From contig CAZOHT010000011.1 of assembly GCA_964579825.1 (NCBI GenBank), forward strand, positions 1-64,000: 64,000 bases of DNA, written 5' to 3'. The notes under the pieces are model-generated. The model had not been told where the DNA came from, ran no database searches, and was given only the letters and a program-made list of their open reading frames with translations. A program made the position numbers and the translations under genes. Position 1 is the first letter of the stretch. Every line of letters begins with the position of its first letter. Positions 19,764 to 28,480 of the stretch are shown piece after piece. The DNA comes from SPCO01 sp964579825. GTDB lineage: Bacteria; Chloroflexota; Limnocylindria; Limnocylindrales; CSP1-4.

Positions 19764-19769
19764 AGTCTA
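19764..19769 (-). promoter_or_regulatory. -10 element, leaderless start of aminotransferase
   Basis: On the minus strand, TAGACT, 6 nt, ATG at 19757. Confidence 0.55.
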
Positions 19770-19777
19770 GCGGCGGT

Positions 19778-21883
19778 CTAGACGAGCCGGCGCGGGATGC
19801 GCTCCTGCCAGTGCCGCGCGAAGAACCGTTCGCCATCGAGGTCCACCTCGAGATCCACCGCCAGGTCGAAGTCGGCCGTCGTGCTGGTCTGGCGCGACCG
19901 CGCCCGGATCTCGATCCGGTTCGCGACCTCGTGCCAGCGGTAGAGGACGTTCGCGTCCATCGAGGCGACCGCCGGGTCGCGATCGGACGCGCTCAGGACC
20001 AGCGTCTCGGCGGCATACAGGTAGCGGCCGTCCTGGAGGTGCCAGCCGCCGCCGTCATGGATGGTGACCGTGGTCGTGTCGGTCAGGACGTCGCGTTCGA
20101 TCCGCCAGACGGGCGTGTCCTCCTCGCCCGGACCGCCGATGGCCGGGACGTCGGCAGGCGTGGTCTTGAAGGCCGGGACCGGCAGGTCGCCAGGACCGCC
20201 GGCCGCCGGGACCACCGGCAGGGCGAGGCCGGACGGCGTCGCCGGGCCACGGTGCAGCTCGAACTCGGCCGGATAGGGCGACGGCCACAGGACGGGCCAG
20301 TATGCGGACGCGACCGACACGCGGATCCGATGCCCCGGCGCGAACCGATAGCCGGCGGTCCGCAGTGGGATGGCGATCGCGTCCACGGTGCCGGGCACGA
20401 GCGGCTCCGGATCCACCGACGAGCGGCGGTGGGTGAGATTCAGGACGCCGGCACTCACCTGGTACGAGGTGCCATCCGGTGCGACATCGGTGAGGCGGAC
20501 GACCGCGGTCGCGACCGGCGCCGAGACGGCGAGGTGGAGCACGACCTCCGGGACCCCGAGGATGGACACCGCCTCGGCCAACGGGTCGGTCGTGAAGGTC
20601 GGGCCGTCGCTCTCGTCTGGTCGCAGGTCACGAGCGAGGCCGTTCGGCGGACCGCCGGAACCCCACGCGAGGGAAGCGCGCGTGCCGGTCGTCGGCCGGT
20701 GGAGGTAGCGATCGATGCCTGGCTCCGACCCGGTCTCGCCGGACGCTGCCGGGCGGGCTCCGGCCGGGACCAGCCGGCCCTGCAACGGGAGCGACCCGCC
20801 CGCGAACCGCCACTCGCGCACCTCGACCGACGGATGCGGGTAGGCGGCCGCCGCTCGCCAGCGACCCGGCAACTCGGCCGGGAACGGTTCCGGGGGCGCG
20901 TAGTCTCGCTCGAACCAGACCAGTGGCGGTTCGGCATCCGCCCCGTTGTCGATGCCGCGCAGGTGGTGATCGAGGAATCGGACCAGCTCGTGGAGGTCGT
21001 CGATGTTCGGTCCGGGTGGCGCGTCGCCCGGCCAGCCATGGACCCAGTTGCCGACGAGCGTGCGGGTCGGCGCGGTGCAGCGCGCCTGCATCCGGAAGGC
21101 CGGGTCCACGTAGCTGTCCATCCAGCCGCCGATCGAGTAGGTGGGAACCTCGATCGCGTCGTAGTCCGGGGCCAGGGACCCCTGTCGCCAGTACGGCCCG
21201 TCCGCCTGGTGGCGCAGCCACTCGAACAGCCAGGGCGGGGTCGCCTGCAGGCGGGCGCGCCACTCGTCCAGCCACGCCCCGCCACGGAAGGTCGCGTCCG
21301 GTGGCATCGCGTTCATCGCGACCTGGCTGACCGCGTACTGCGACAGCTCGCTGACCGTCACGCAGCCGCCCCGGTAGTGGACGTCGTCCACGTATCGGTC
21401 GTCCGTGCCCATGCATGGCACGATCGCGCGCAGGTGGGGTGGCCGAAGCTTCGCGACCTGGATCGCCGTGAACGCGCCGTAGCTGATGCCCCACATCGCC
21501 ACGGCACCGCTGGACCAGGGCTGGGCGGCGGCCCACTCCACGGCGTCGTACCCGTCGTGGGTCTCGGCGGCGGTGTACTCGTCGAGGGCCACGCCGCCGG
21601 ATGACCCGGTGCCACGTACGTCGACCCGGCAGTAGGCATAGCCGCGGACCGCGAGCCACTGGCCGCGACCCGAATCCGTGTCGCGCCGCCAGTTGTCCTT
21701 GCCGTAGGGGATCATCTCGACGACGACCGGGAAACGCTCGTCGGGGTCGCCCGCGGACGGCTCCGGGCGCCACAGGTTGGCCGACAGCGCCACCCCGTCC
21801 CGTGCCGGGATCCGGACGTCCCAGTCCACGCGGACGCCATGGCGGGGCTCGCTGGCGGAACGGGCGAGGGACGCGTCGGTCAT
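19778..21883 (-). CDS. CocE/NonD-family hydrolase (X-Pro dipeptidyl-peptidase-like)
   Basis: A 701-residue alpha/beta-hydrolase of the CocE / X-Pro dipeptidyl-peptidase S15 group, which cleaves esters or Xaa-Pro peptides. Near the N terminus: RIPARDGVALSANLWRP, then DVRGTGSSGG, the nucleophile elbow WGISYGAF (Ser), and an acid/His pair within the hydrolase core. The C-terminal ~300 residues have the jelly-roll 'PepX_C' character (VRLTDVAPDGTSY, GHRIRVSVASAYWP). No signal peptide, so probably cytosolic. The start ATG is placed by the leaderless -10. Confidence 0.9.
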   Translation of the reverse strand: MTDASLARSASEPRHGVRVDWDVRIPARDGVALSANLWRPEPSAGDPDERFPVVVEMIPYGKDNWRRDTDSGRGQWLAVRGYAYCRVDVRGTGSSGGVALDEYTAAETHDGYDAVEWAAAQPWSSGAVAMWGISYGAFTAIQVAKLRPPHLRAIVPCMGTDDRYVDDVHYRGGCVTVSELSQYAVSQVAMNAMPPDATFRGGAWLDEWRARLQATPPWLFEWLRHQADGPYWRQGSLAPDYDAIEVPTYSIGGWMDSYVDPAFRMQARCTAPTRTLVGNWVHGWPGDAPPGPNIDDLHELVRFLDHHLRGIDNGADAEPPLVWFERDYAPPEPFPAELPGRWRAAAAYPHPSVEVREWRFAGGSLPLQGRLVPAGARPAASGETGSEPGIDRYLHRPTTGTRASLAWGSGGPPNGLARDLRPDESDGPTFTTDPLAEAVSILGVPEVVLHLAVSAPVATAVVRLTDVAPDGTSYQVSAGVLNLTHRRSSVDPEPLVPGTVDAIAIPLRTAGYRFAPGHRIRVSVASAYWPVLWPSPYPAEFELHRGPATPSGLALPVVPAAGGPGDLPVPAFKTTPADVPAIGGPGEEDTPVWRIERDVLTDTTTVTIHDGGGWHLQDGRYLYAAETLVLSASDRDPAVASMDANVLYRWHEVANRIEIRARSRQTSTTADFDLAVDLEVDLDGERFFARHWQERIPRRLV

Positions 21884-21890
21884 CGGCGCG

Positions 21891-21896
21891 AGTCTA
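21891..21896 (-). promoter_or_regulatory. -10 element, leaderless start of CocE-like gene
   Basis: Minus-strand TAGACT, 7 nt, ATG at 21883. An upstream in-frame Met (21970) would lie before this element. Confidence 0.55.
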
Positions 21897-21950
21897 GGGC
21901 GACGGCCGGGCGGTCGGACGGCGGGGGTCGGTCCATGCGACGATCGCGCC

Positions 21951-22523
21951 ATGGACGACCCGCCCGTCACCAGCGGCCCCTGGACCCGCCGGTCCCGCCG
22001 GACCGCCTACGAGAACGCGTGGGTCACCGTCTTCCACGACGAGGTCACGCGGCCGGATGGTCAGCCCGGGATCTACGGCGTCGTCCACTTCGAGAACCTC
22101 GCCGTCGGGGTGGTCGTCCTCGACGACGACGATCGCGTGCTGCTCGTCGGGCAGCACCGCTACACGCTCGATGCGCTCTCCTGGGAGATCCCGGAGGGCG
22201 GCGTCCCCGCCGCTGAGAGCGCGCTGGACGGTGCCAAGCGGGAGCTGCGCGAGGAGACCGGCGTCGAGGCCGACGATTGGCGCGAACTCGCGCGCCTGCA
22301 CCTGTCGAACTCGGTCTCCGATGAATCCGGCGTCCTGTTCACGGCGCGGGCGGTAGCCCACGGCGAACCGGATCCCGAGGGGACGGAGGAGCTCGAGATC
22401 CGTTGGGTCCCGTTCGCCGACGCGGTCGAGATGGTCCTGGACGGCCGGATCACCGACGCGATGGCCGTCATCGGGATCGAGCGGGTCGCGCTGCTTCGAG
22501 CCCGGACCGCGACCGGTCAGTAA
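21951..22523 (+). CDS. NUDIX hydrolase (ADP-ribose pyrophosphatase-like)
   Basis: Hydrolyses a nucleoside diphosphate linked to X, most like ADP-ribose. In 190 residues the complete NUDIX box is visible: glycine of EGGVP, then RELREETGV with the metal-binding glutamates. WEIPEGG before the box and the RYTLDALSWEIP context are typical of NudF-like enzymes. ATG at 21951 begins the conserved part. The final 7 bp overlap the convergent VapC-like gene. Confidence 0.9.
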   Translation: MDDPPVTSGPWTRRSRRTAYENAWVTVFHDEVTRPDGQPGIYGVVHFENLAVGVVVLDDDDRVLLVGQHRYTLDALSWEIPEGGVPAAESALDGAKRELREETGVEADDWRELARLHLSNSVSDESGVLFTARAVAHGEPDPEGTEELEIRWVPFADAVEMVLDGRITDAMAVIGIERVALLRARTATGQ

Positions 22524-22900
22524 GTCTCGATCCGGACGGGTGTCAGCTCGAAGTCGCGGACGTTTCGGGTGAGGACTGCGGCGTGCAGATGGAACGCACT
22601 CGCCGCGATCAGCGCATCCGGGATATCCAGCGTCCTCCCCCGGGCTCGCGCCTCGGCTCGCCAGACCCCGGCGAGCCTGGAGGTCTCGGGCCCGGGCTGG
22701 ACGAACTCGATGTAGCGCAGGAGCCGATCGATCCCAGGATGCTCCGATCGGTGGCCGGACCACACTTCGGCGGCCGACACGTCGCAAACGATGGCGATCT
22801 CACCCCCGTCGTTGATCGCGTGGAACCGCTCGGTCGCGGCGGCGACACCGCGGAGGTGGTCGATCAGGAAGGACGAGTCGAGGAGGTAGCTAGCCATCAT
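22517..22900 (-). CDS. vapC: PIN-domain toxin (VapC-like)
   Basis: A 127-residue PIN ribonuclease. The acidic metal site is intact: D8 (LLDSSFLID), E45 (AAEVWSG), D95 (IPDALIAA) and D116 (TRNVRDF). VapC toxins cut tRNA or rRNA and arrest translation until the antitoxin is restored. It overlaps the 3' end of the upstream VapB-like gene by 11 bp, the usual coupled layout, so it is read as the toxin of a type II toxin-antitoxin pair. Target RNA unknown. Confidence 0.9.
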   Translation of the reverse strand: MMASYLLDSSFLIDHLRGVAAATERFHAINDGGEIAIVCDVSAAEVWSGHRSEHPGIDRLLRYIEFVQPGPETSRLAGVWRAEARARGRTLDIPDALIAASAFHLHAAVLTRNVRDFELTPVRIETY

Positions 22901-23153
22901 CCGACATCTCCCACGGATCCCTCGTGTCGCGTCGACCCTCGCGTACCCACTCGACGACGGACTCGTCCGTCGGGAAGAGCGGGTGGTCCTTCCAGGCGCC
23001 CGCCGTCGCGTCGATCGCCTCGCGCAGACGGTCCCGCTTCAGCCGGGCCTCCAGGGCCTCCGTGACGTATCGGCTGCGCCCACGTGGACCGGCAAAGTGG
23101 TCCACCTCCTTCACGAGGTCCTCGGAGAGGAGCAGATTCGTGCGCACGTTCAT
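22890..23153 (-). CDS. vapB: Ribbon-helix-helix antitoxin (VapB-like)
   Basis: An 87-residue protein starting MNVRTNLLLSEDLVKEV, the typical N-terminal ribbon-helix-helix strand and helix of VapB-type antitoxins that bind their own operator. The C-terminal half (WVREGRRDTRDPWE) is the probable toxin-neutralising tail. Precedes and overlaps vapC. The ATG at 23153 is preferred; ATG at 23177 is an in-frame alternative. Confidence 0.85.
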   Translation of the reverse strand: MNVRTNLLLSEDLVKEVDHFAGPRGRSRYVTEALEARLKRDRLREAIDATAGAWKDHPLFPTDESVVEWVREGRRDTRDPWEMSDDG

Positions 23154-23252
23154 GCGCACACGATAGCACACGGTCATGCACGCGACCGGCCCATCGACCG
23201 GCGGCCCCGTCTCGCGGACCGGGTCCGACCGTGCGGGGGCCTCCGTCGCCGC

Positions 23253-23258
23253 TAGCAT
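23253..23258 (+). promoter_or_regulatory. -10 element, leaderless start of sarcosine-oxidase-like gene
   Basis: TAGCAT, 6 nt, ATG at 23265; no Shine-Dalgarno sequence. Confidence 0.55.
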
Positions 23259-23264
23259 CCGCCG

Positions 23265-24449
23265 ATGACCTCCGAGCGGCGCGACTGGGACGCCATCGTC
23301 ATCGGCCTCGGGGGGATCGGATCCGGCGCGGCGTACTGGCTCAGCCGGACGCTGGGCGACCGGGTGCTGGGCCTCGAGCAGTTCGAGCTCGGGCACGACC
23401 GCGGGGCCTCCGCGGATCACAGCCGGATCATCCGCCTGTCGTACCACCGCCCGGACTACGTGCGCCTCGCGCGGCGCGCGTACGAGTCGTGGGCGGTCGT
23501 CGAAGCCGAGGCGGACGAACGGATCGTGACGGTCACCGGAGGCCTGGACCTGTGGCCGGCCGACGCCGCCATCCCACGGGTCGACTACACCGACAGCCTG
23601 GCCGCCGAGGGCGTCCCGTTCGAGCTGCTCGAGGCCGCCGAGATCCGGCGACGCTGGCCGCAGTGGCGGATCGATGACGACGTGACCGGGATGTTCCAGG
23701 TCCAGGGCGGGCTGGCCGATCCGAATCGCGGCAATGCCGCCCATCGGGCGCTCGCCCGCGCCAACGGCGCCACGCTCCTGGACCGGACGCCGGTCCTCGG
23801 GTTGCGCGACGCCGGCGCCGGCGAGGTCGAGGTCCGAACCGCCGAAGCGACCTTCCGGACCGGACGGGTCGTCCTCACCGCCGACGCGTGGACGAACCAC
23901 CTGCTGGCCTCGTTCGATCGGCAGCTGCCACTGACCGTCACGAAGGAGCAGGTGACGTACTTCGCGGCACCGGACCCCGCGGCGTTCTCGCCAGATCGCT
24001 TCCCGGTCTGGATCTGGATGGACGAGCCCGCGTTCTACGGCTTCCCGACCTACGGTGAACGCGGTCCGAAGGTCGCCGAGGACTGCGGCGGCCAGCCCGT
24101 GGATCCCGACACTCGGACGTTCGACCGGGACGAGGACGCCTTCCGGCGCGTGACCGACTTCATGGCCGAGCGACTGCCCGGCGCCGTCGGCCCGCCGATC
24201 TACACCAAGACCTGCCTGTACACCCTCACGCCGGATCGCGACTTCGTCGTGGACCGGCTCCCCGACCACCCCGCCATCGTCGTCGGTCTCGGGGCAGGAC
24301 ATGGGTTCAAGTACGCGTCCGTGCTCGGTCGCGTACTCGCCGAACTGTCGACCGACGGGGTCACGCCCTCGGCCGGCGAACTGGACGCCTTCAGGATCGA
24401 CCGGCCGATCCTGCTCGAGAAGGACCCGCCGCACTCTTGGATGGTGTAG
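23265..24449 (+). CDS. solA: Monomeric sarcosine oxidase / N-methyl-tryptophan oxidase-like flavoenzyme
   Basis: FAD-dependent amine oxidase of 394 residues that demethylates or oxidises secondary amino acids, releasing H2O2. The Rossmann motif IVIGLGGIGSGAAYWL and the following HSRIIRLSYH are typical of the MSOX/SolA family. The conserved KTCLYT carries the cysteine that covalently binds FAD, and GLGAGHGFKYASVLG closes the flavin site. It directly precedes a peptide ABC importer operon (134-bp gap), a possible source of N-modified amino acids. Exact substrate unknown. Confidence 0.87.
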   Translation: MTSERRDWDAIVIGLGGIGSGAAYWLSRTLGDRVLGLEQFELGHDRGASADHSRIIRLSYHRPDYVRLARRAYESWAVVEAEADERIVTVTGGLDLWPADAAIPRVDYTDSLAAEGVPFELLEAAEIRRRWPQWRIDDDVTGMFQVQGGLADPNRGNAAHRALARANGATLLDRTPVLGLRDAGAGEVEVRTAEATFRTGRVVLTADAWTNHLLASFDRQLPLTVTKEQVTYFAAPDPAAFSPDRFPVWIWMDEPAFYGFPTYGERGPKVAEDCGGQPVDPDTRTFDRDEDAFRRVTDFMAERLPGAVGPPIYTKTCLYTLTPDRDFVVDRLPDHPAIVVGLGAGHGFKYASVLGRVLAELSTDGVTPSAGELDAFRIDRPILLEKDPPHSWMV

Positions 24450-24583
24450 ACAACCAAACCGAAGCATCCCTTGCACCACCACCCGCCGCTGTGTCACGCT
24501 CCGCGAGACTTGGGTCTGGGAGGACCCGGGGGAACCCCGCGCGGAGGCTCGACGAGGTTTCGAGCCCCACTGGAGGAGAATCG

Positions 24584-26485
24584 ATGCGATCGCCCTTGCG
24601 AGCACGTTCCACCCGGATCCTGGCGTCGGCCGGGCTGGTGGCCGCACTCTTGATCCCGGCCGCGGCGCCGACGGCCGCGGCGGACCCCGTGGTCCTGAAG
24701 GTCGGCGTCACGCAGCCGCTCGACTCGGTCAACCCGTACGGCACGGCGCTGGTCGTCGGCTACGAGGTCTTCGGCCTGACCTATGACGTGCTCGTGGGCT
24801 ACGGTCCGGACAACGAGCCCGCGCCCGGCTTCGCCGATACGTGGGAGCGCGCCGCCGACGGCAACTCCTACACGTTCCACATCCGCGAGGGCATGACCTG
24901 GTCGGACGGCACGCCCGCGACCGCGGCCGACGCCTGCTTCTCGTACCAGATCAACCTCGATGCGATCGCGGCCGAGTCCAACGTCGGCCTCGGCTACATC
25001 GATCCGTCCGTCGCCTCGGCCGGTGTCACCAAGGTCGAGTGCCCGGACGACGAGACGATGATCATGACCACGAGCGATCCATCGCTCCGTCCCCTCCAGC
25101 TGTACGTCCCGATCCTTCCAAAGCACATCTGGGGCGACAAGACCTACGCCGAGATCGGCGAGGACACGTTCGACGCTCCGCAGGTGGGCAGCGGCCCGTA
25201 TCAGCTCGTCGAGTGGAAGACCGGCGAGTACGTGAAGTTCGAGCGCAACGCCGGCTACTGGGGCAACCAGGGCGCCGCAGACCAGATCATCATCCAGTTC
25301 TTCGGCAGCGCCGACACGCTCGTCCAGGCCCTCAAGGCCGGCGAGATCGACTACGCCCGAGGGGCCAACGCCGAACAGTTCGATGCCCTCAAGACCGAGC
25401 CGAACGTCGTGACCGTCGCCGGCGAGGCCAACGGCTGGACCGAATTCGGCTTCAACACCTACGGCACCGGGACCGGCAACACGATCCCGAACGGCGGGCC
25501 ATCCACCAAGGCGCTCCTGGACGCGGCGTTCCGCGACGCCCTCGGCTATGCGATCGACAAGCAGCTGCTCCTCGACCGGATCCACCTCGGCTATGGCGTC
25601 GTGGGCACCACACCGGTCCCGCCGGTGCTGAGTGATTGGCACACGCCGCCATCGCCGATCCGGGTCTTCGACCTCGCGGTCGCCGACCAGAAGCTGACCG
25701 AGGCGGGCTACGTCAAGGACGGATCCGGGAACCGGCTCGACAAGGAAGGCAAGGCCATCAGCCTGACCCTCGTCTTCCCGAACGACGACGACACGTACGC
25801 CAAGGCCGCCCAGTTCATCCAGGGCTGGTACCAGGAGATCGGCATCAAGGTGACCCCGGTCCCGTACGAGCAGGGTGCGCTGATCGACGTGATGCTGCCG
25901 CCCGAGGCGGACGGCACGGCCGACTACGACCTGTTCATCTGGGGCTGGTCCGGTAGCCCGGACCCGAGCGTCCTGCTCGAGGTCTTCACCTGCGACGCCA
26001 TCGGCGGGTCGTCCGACAGCCTGTGGTGCGACCAGAAGTACGACGACCTGTACGCGAAGCAGAACACCGAGGGCGGTTCGGAGCGTCAGGCGACGCTGGC
26101 CGAGCTGCAGCAGTACTGGTATGAGCAGGCGCCGTACCACATCCTGTACTACGACGCCAACCTGCACGCCTACCGGACGGACAAGTTCGGCGGCTGGCAG
26201 AACCAGCCCAAGACGGGGACACCGCTCTTCGCCACGGGCACCCTGAACTACACGCTCCTGACCCTTGCGTCCGAAGCGAGTCCCAGCCCGGATGCCTCGG
26301 CGGCTCCGTCGGACGGGTCCAGCGCGGCACCGGCCACGCCGGCGCCGTCGGGCGACGGCGGCTCGGGTTCCACGAGCAGTGACAACACGATGCTCATCGT
26401 CGGCGTCCTGGCCGTCGTGGCCGTGGTGGTCGGCGGGCTGGTGCTCGCTCGGCGCCGTGGCTCGGCCAAGGACGAAGACGAGTAG
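24584..26485 (+). CDS. Peptide ABC transporter substrate-binding protein with C-terminal membrane anchor
   Basis: Extracellular receptor (SBP_bac_5 family) of a dipeptide/oligopeptide importer, 633 residues. It has a cleavable-looking signal peptide (Arg-rich n-region, hydrophobic core residues ~12-30, AAA site) but no lipobox cysteine. A Ser/Pro/Ala-rich linker (~residues 555-600) leads to a single C-terminal transmembrane helix (LIVGVLAVVAVVVGGLVLA) followed by basic/acidic residues, so the protein is probably anchored by that helix. ATG 24584 follows GGAGGAG. First gene of a five-gene importer operon. Confidence 0.92.
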   Translation: MRSPLRARSTRILASAGLVAALLIPAAAPTAAADPVVLKVGVTQPLDSVNPYGTALVVGYEVFGLTYDVLVGYGPDNEPAPGFADTWERAADGNSYTFHIREGMTWSDGTPATAADACFSYQINLDAIAAESNVGLGYIDPSVASAGVTKVECPDDETMIMTTSDPSLRPLQLYVPILPKHIWGDKTYAEIGEDTFDAPQVGSGPYQLVEWKTGEYVKFERNAGYWGNQGAADQIIIQFFGSADTLVQALKAGEIDYARGANAEQFDALKTEPNVVTVAGEANGWTEFGFNTYGTGTGNTIPNGGPSTKALLDAAFRDALGYAIDKQLLLDRIHLGYGVVGTTPVPPVLSDWHTPPSPIRVFDLAVADQKLTEAGYVKDGSGNRLDKEGKAISLTLVFPNDDDTYAKAAQFIQGWYQEIGIKVTPVPYEQGALIDVMLPPEADGTADYDLFIWGWSGSPDPSVLLEVFTCDAIGGSSDSLWCDQKYDDLYAKQNTEGGSERQATLAELQQYWYEQAPYHILYYDANLHAYRTDKFGGWQNQPKTGTPLFATGTLNYTLLTLASEASPSPDASAAPSDGSSAAPATPAPSGDGGSGSTSSDNTMLIVGVLAVVAVVVGGLVLARRRGSAKDEDE

Positions 26486-26518
26486 GCCGGCCAGATCGAC
26501 GGCCGGATGACCGACGTG

Positions 26519-26546
26519 GGAGAGGGCCGCACCGCCGGCCCTCTCC
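26519..26546 (+). other. Intercistronic hairpin after the binding-protein gene
   Basis: GGAGAGGGCC (26519-26528) and GGCCCTCTCC (26537-26546) form a perfect 10-bp stem with an 8-nt loop between the binding-protein and permease genes. Such hairpins protect the upstream message or partly terminate, giving excess binding protein. Confidence 0.65.
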
Positions 26547-26567
26547 GCACGACCTGAGGGCCGGACG

Positions 26568-27539
26568 ATGGGTGGGCACTACCTCCTTCGCCGCCTGATC
26601 CAGGCGTTCCTGACGATCGTGGCGATCGTCGTGCTCAATTTCTTCCTGTTCCGGATGATGCCGGGCTCGCCCGAGCGCATCCTCCTGCGCAACCCGCACC
26701 TGACCGAAGAGACGGTCCAGGCCGCGCGCGAACGCTGGGGTCTCGACCAACCGTGGCCCGTCCAGCTGGTCAAGTACCTGGGCGCGACCGCCCAGGGTGA
26801 CCTCGGCTACTCGTTCCAGTACCGCGGCCAGCCGGTCTCCGAGGTCATCGGGCTCCGGTTCTGGCCGACGATCCTGCTCGTCGGGATCGCCGAGATCATC
26901 GCCATCGTCGTCGGGCTGACGCTCGGCGCCTACTCGGGGTGGAAACGCGGCGGCCGGGTGGACAAGGTCGGCAACGGCATCAGCCTCATCCTGTATTCGA
27001 TGCCGTACTTCGTCATCGGCATGCCGCTGATCATCATCTTCGCGGCAGAATTGGGCTGGTTCCCGACCTCGGGGATGCTCACCCCCGGCGCGACGTACGA
27101 CTCACCGGTCGACCAGCTGGTCGATTTCCTGAGCCACCTGGCGCTGCCGCTCGCGACCGTCTCGCTGGGGCTCATCGGCGGGTACTCGATCCTCATGCGT
27201 TCGTCGATCATCGAGACGCGCACCGAGGACTACGTGACGACGGCGCGAGCCAAGGGCCTGAACGAGCGACGCGTCGTCCGCCAGCACGCCTTCCCGAATG
27301 CCCTCCTGCCGACGGTCACGATCATCGCGATCAACCTCGGGTACGTGGTGGCCGGCGTCCTGACGGCCGAGATCATCTTCAACTGGCCCGGTCTCGGGAC
27401 GCTGACCTACCAGGCCCTGTCGGTGCGTGACTTCCCCGTCCTGCAGGGCGTCTTCCTGATCCTGTCGATCGCCGTCGTCCTGGCCAACCTGGGAGCCGAC
27501 CTCCTGTACGGCGTCCTCGACCCGCGGGTCCGCGCGTGA
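26568..27539 (+). CDS. Peptide ABC transporter permease (DppB-type)
   Basis: 323-residue inner-membrane permease with six predicted helices. N-terminal RRLIQAFLTIVAIVVLNFFLF, then the extracytoplasmic loop with PGSPERIL, and the EAA loop for contacting the ATPase around TTARAKGLNERRVV. This is the standard DppB/OppB architecture. Stop overlaps the start of the next permease by 4 bp (GTGA). Confidence 0.94.
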   Translation: MGGHYLLRRLIQAFLTIVAIVVLNFFLFRMMPGSPERILLRNPHLTEETVQAARERWGLDQPWPVQLVKYLGATAQGDLGYSFQYRGQPVSEVIGLRFWPTILLVGIAEIIAIVVGLTLGAYSGWKRGGRVDKVGNGISLILYSMPYFVIGMPLIIIFAAELGWFPTSGMLTPGATYDSPVDQLVDFLSHLALPLATVSLGLIGGYSILMRSSIIETRTEDYVTTARAKGLNERRVVRQHAFPNALLPTVTIIAINLGYVVAGVLTAEIIFNWPGLGTLTYQALSVRDFPVLQGVFLILSIAVVLANLGADLLYGVLDPRVRA

Positions 27540-28480
27540 GCGCCGCGACCACGGCCAAGGCGCCCACCGGGGCATGGGGCCTTCGCTGGCGCGGATTCCG
27601 CCAGTTCGCGTCCAAGTTCGCGCGTCGACGGGACGGCGTCGTCGGATTCGGGATCCTCGTGTTCTTCACGCTCATGGCCCTGGCGCCGTACTGGTTCGTC
27701 GGTCCGCTCGAGACCGCCATCACCGCGTCGGGCACCGGGTTCGAACCACCCAGCCTGGACCACCTGCTCGGGACCGACGAGCTCGGCCGGGACGTCCTCA
27801 ACCTCACGGTGCACGGCGCGCGGGTGTCCATGCTCATCGGCCTGCTGGCCACCGTCATCACGGTCCTGGTCGGCGCGGCCATCGGCATCGTGTCGGGGTT
27901 CGTCGGCGGCATGACGGACTCGAGCCTGATGCGCGTCACGGACTTCTTCCTGGTCCTTCCCACGTTCGTCCTGGCCATCATCCTGGCGCCGATCATCCTC
28001 GACATCATCGGCGTCGACGCCGAGATCGCCGGGCTCCGAGCGACGCTGGTCGTCATCGTCATCGTCATCGGTATCACGAGTTGGGCGTCCACCGCCAGAG
28101 TCATCCGGTCGCAGACCCTGTCGGTCAAGGAGCGCATGTTCGTCGACCGCGCCCGGGTGATCGGCAGCGGCGGCGGCCACATCATGTCCAAGCACGTCCT
28201 GCCCAACGTGATGAACCTGATCGTCGCGAACACGGTCCTCGTGTTCGCCGGCGCGGTCTTCACCGAGACGACCCTGTCGTTCATCGGCCTCGGCGACCCG
28301 TTCCTCCCATCCTGGGGCCAGTTGCTCTACTCGGCGGAAGCGTCCGGGGCGCCCGGCCTCGGAGCGTGGTGGTACATCGCCCCACCGGCGACGTGCGTCG
28401 TCCTGGTCATCCTGGGCTTCACGCTCGTCGGCAACGCCCTCGACGACATCCTCAATCCGAAGTCGGGGGTCCGGCGATGA
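27536..28480 (+). CDS. Peptide ABC transporter permease (DppC-type)
   Basis: 314-residue second permease. The conserved HLLGTDELGRDV motif after the first helix and the EAA loop (VDRARVIGSGGGHIMSKHVLPN) are diagnostic of DppC/OppC. GTG start at 27536 overlaps the DppB stop; the stop overlaps the next start (ATGA), so the operon is translationally coupled throughout. Confidence 0.94.
   Translation: MSAATTAKAPTGAWGLRWRGFRQFASKFARRRDGVVGFGILVFFTLMALAPYWFVGPLETAITASGTGFEPPSLDHLLGTDELGRDVLNLTVHGARVSMLIGLLATVITVLVGAAIGIVSGFVGGMTDSSLMRVTDFFLVLPTFVLAIILAPIILDIIGVDAEIAGLRATLVVIVIVIGITSWASTARVIRSQTLSVKERMFVDRARVIGSGGGHIMSKHVLPNVMNLIVANTVLVFAGAVFTETTLSFIGLGDPFLPSWGQLLYSAEASGAPGLGAWWYIAPPATCVVLVILGFTLVGNALDDILNPKSGVRR

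Noticed and set aside
27730..27750. tRNA T-loop-like sequence (GGGTTCGAACC)
   Set aside because: It lies inside the DppC-type permease gene, and no acceptor, D or anticodon stems fit around it.
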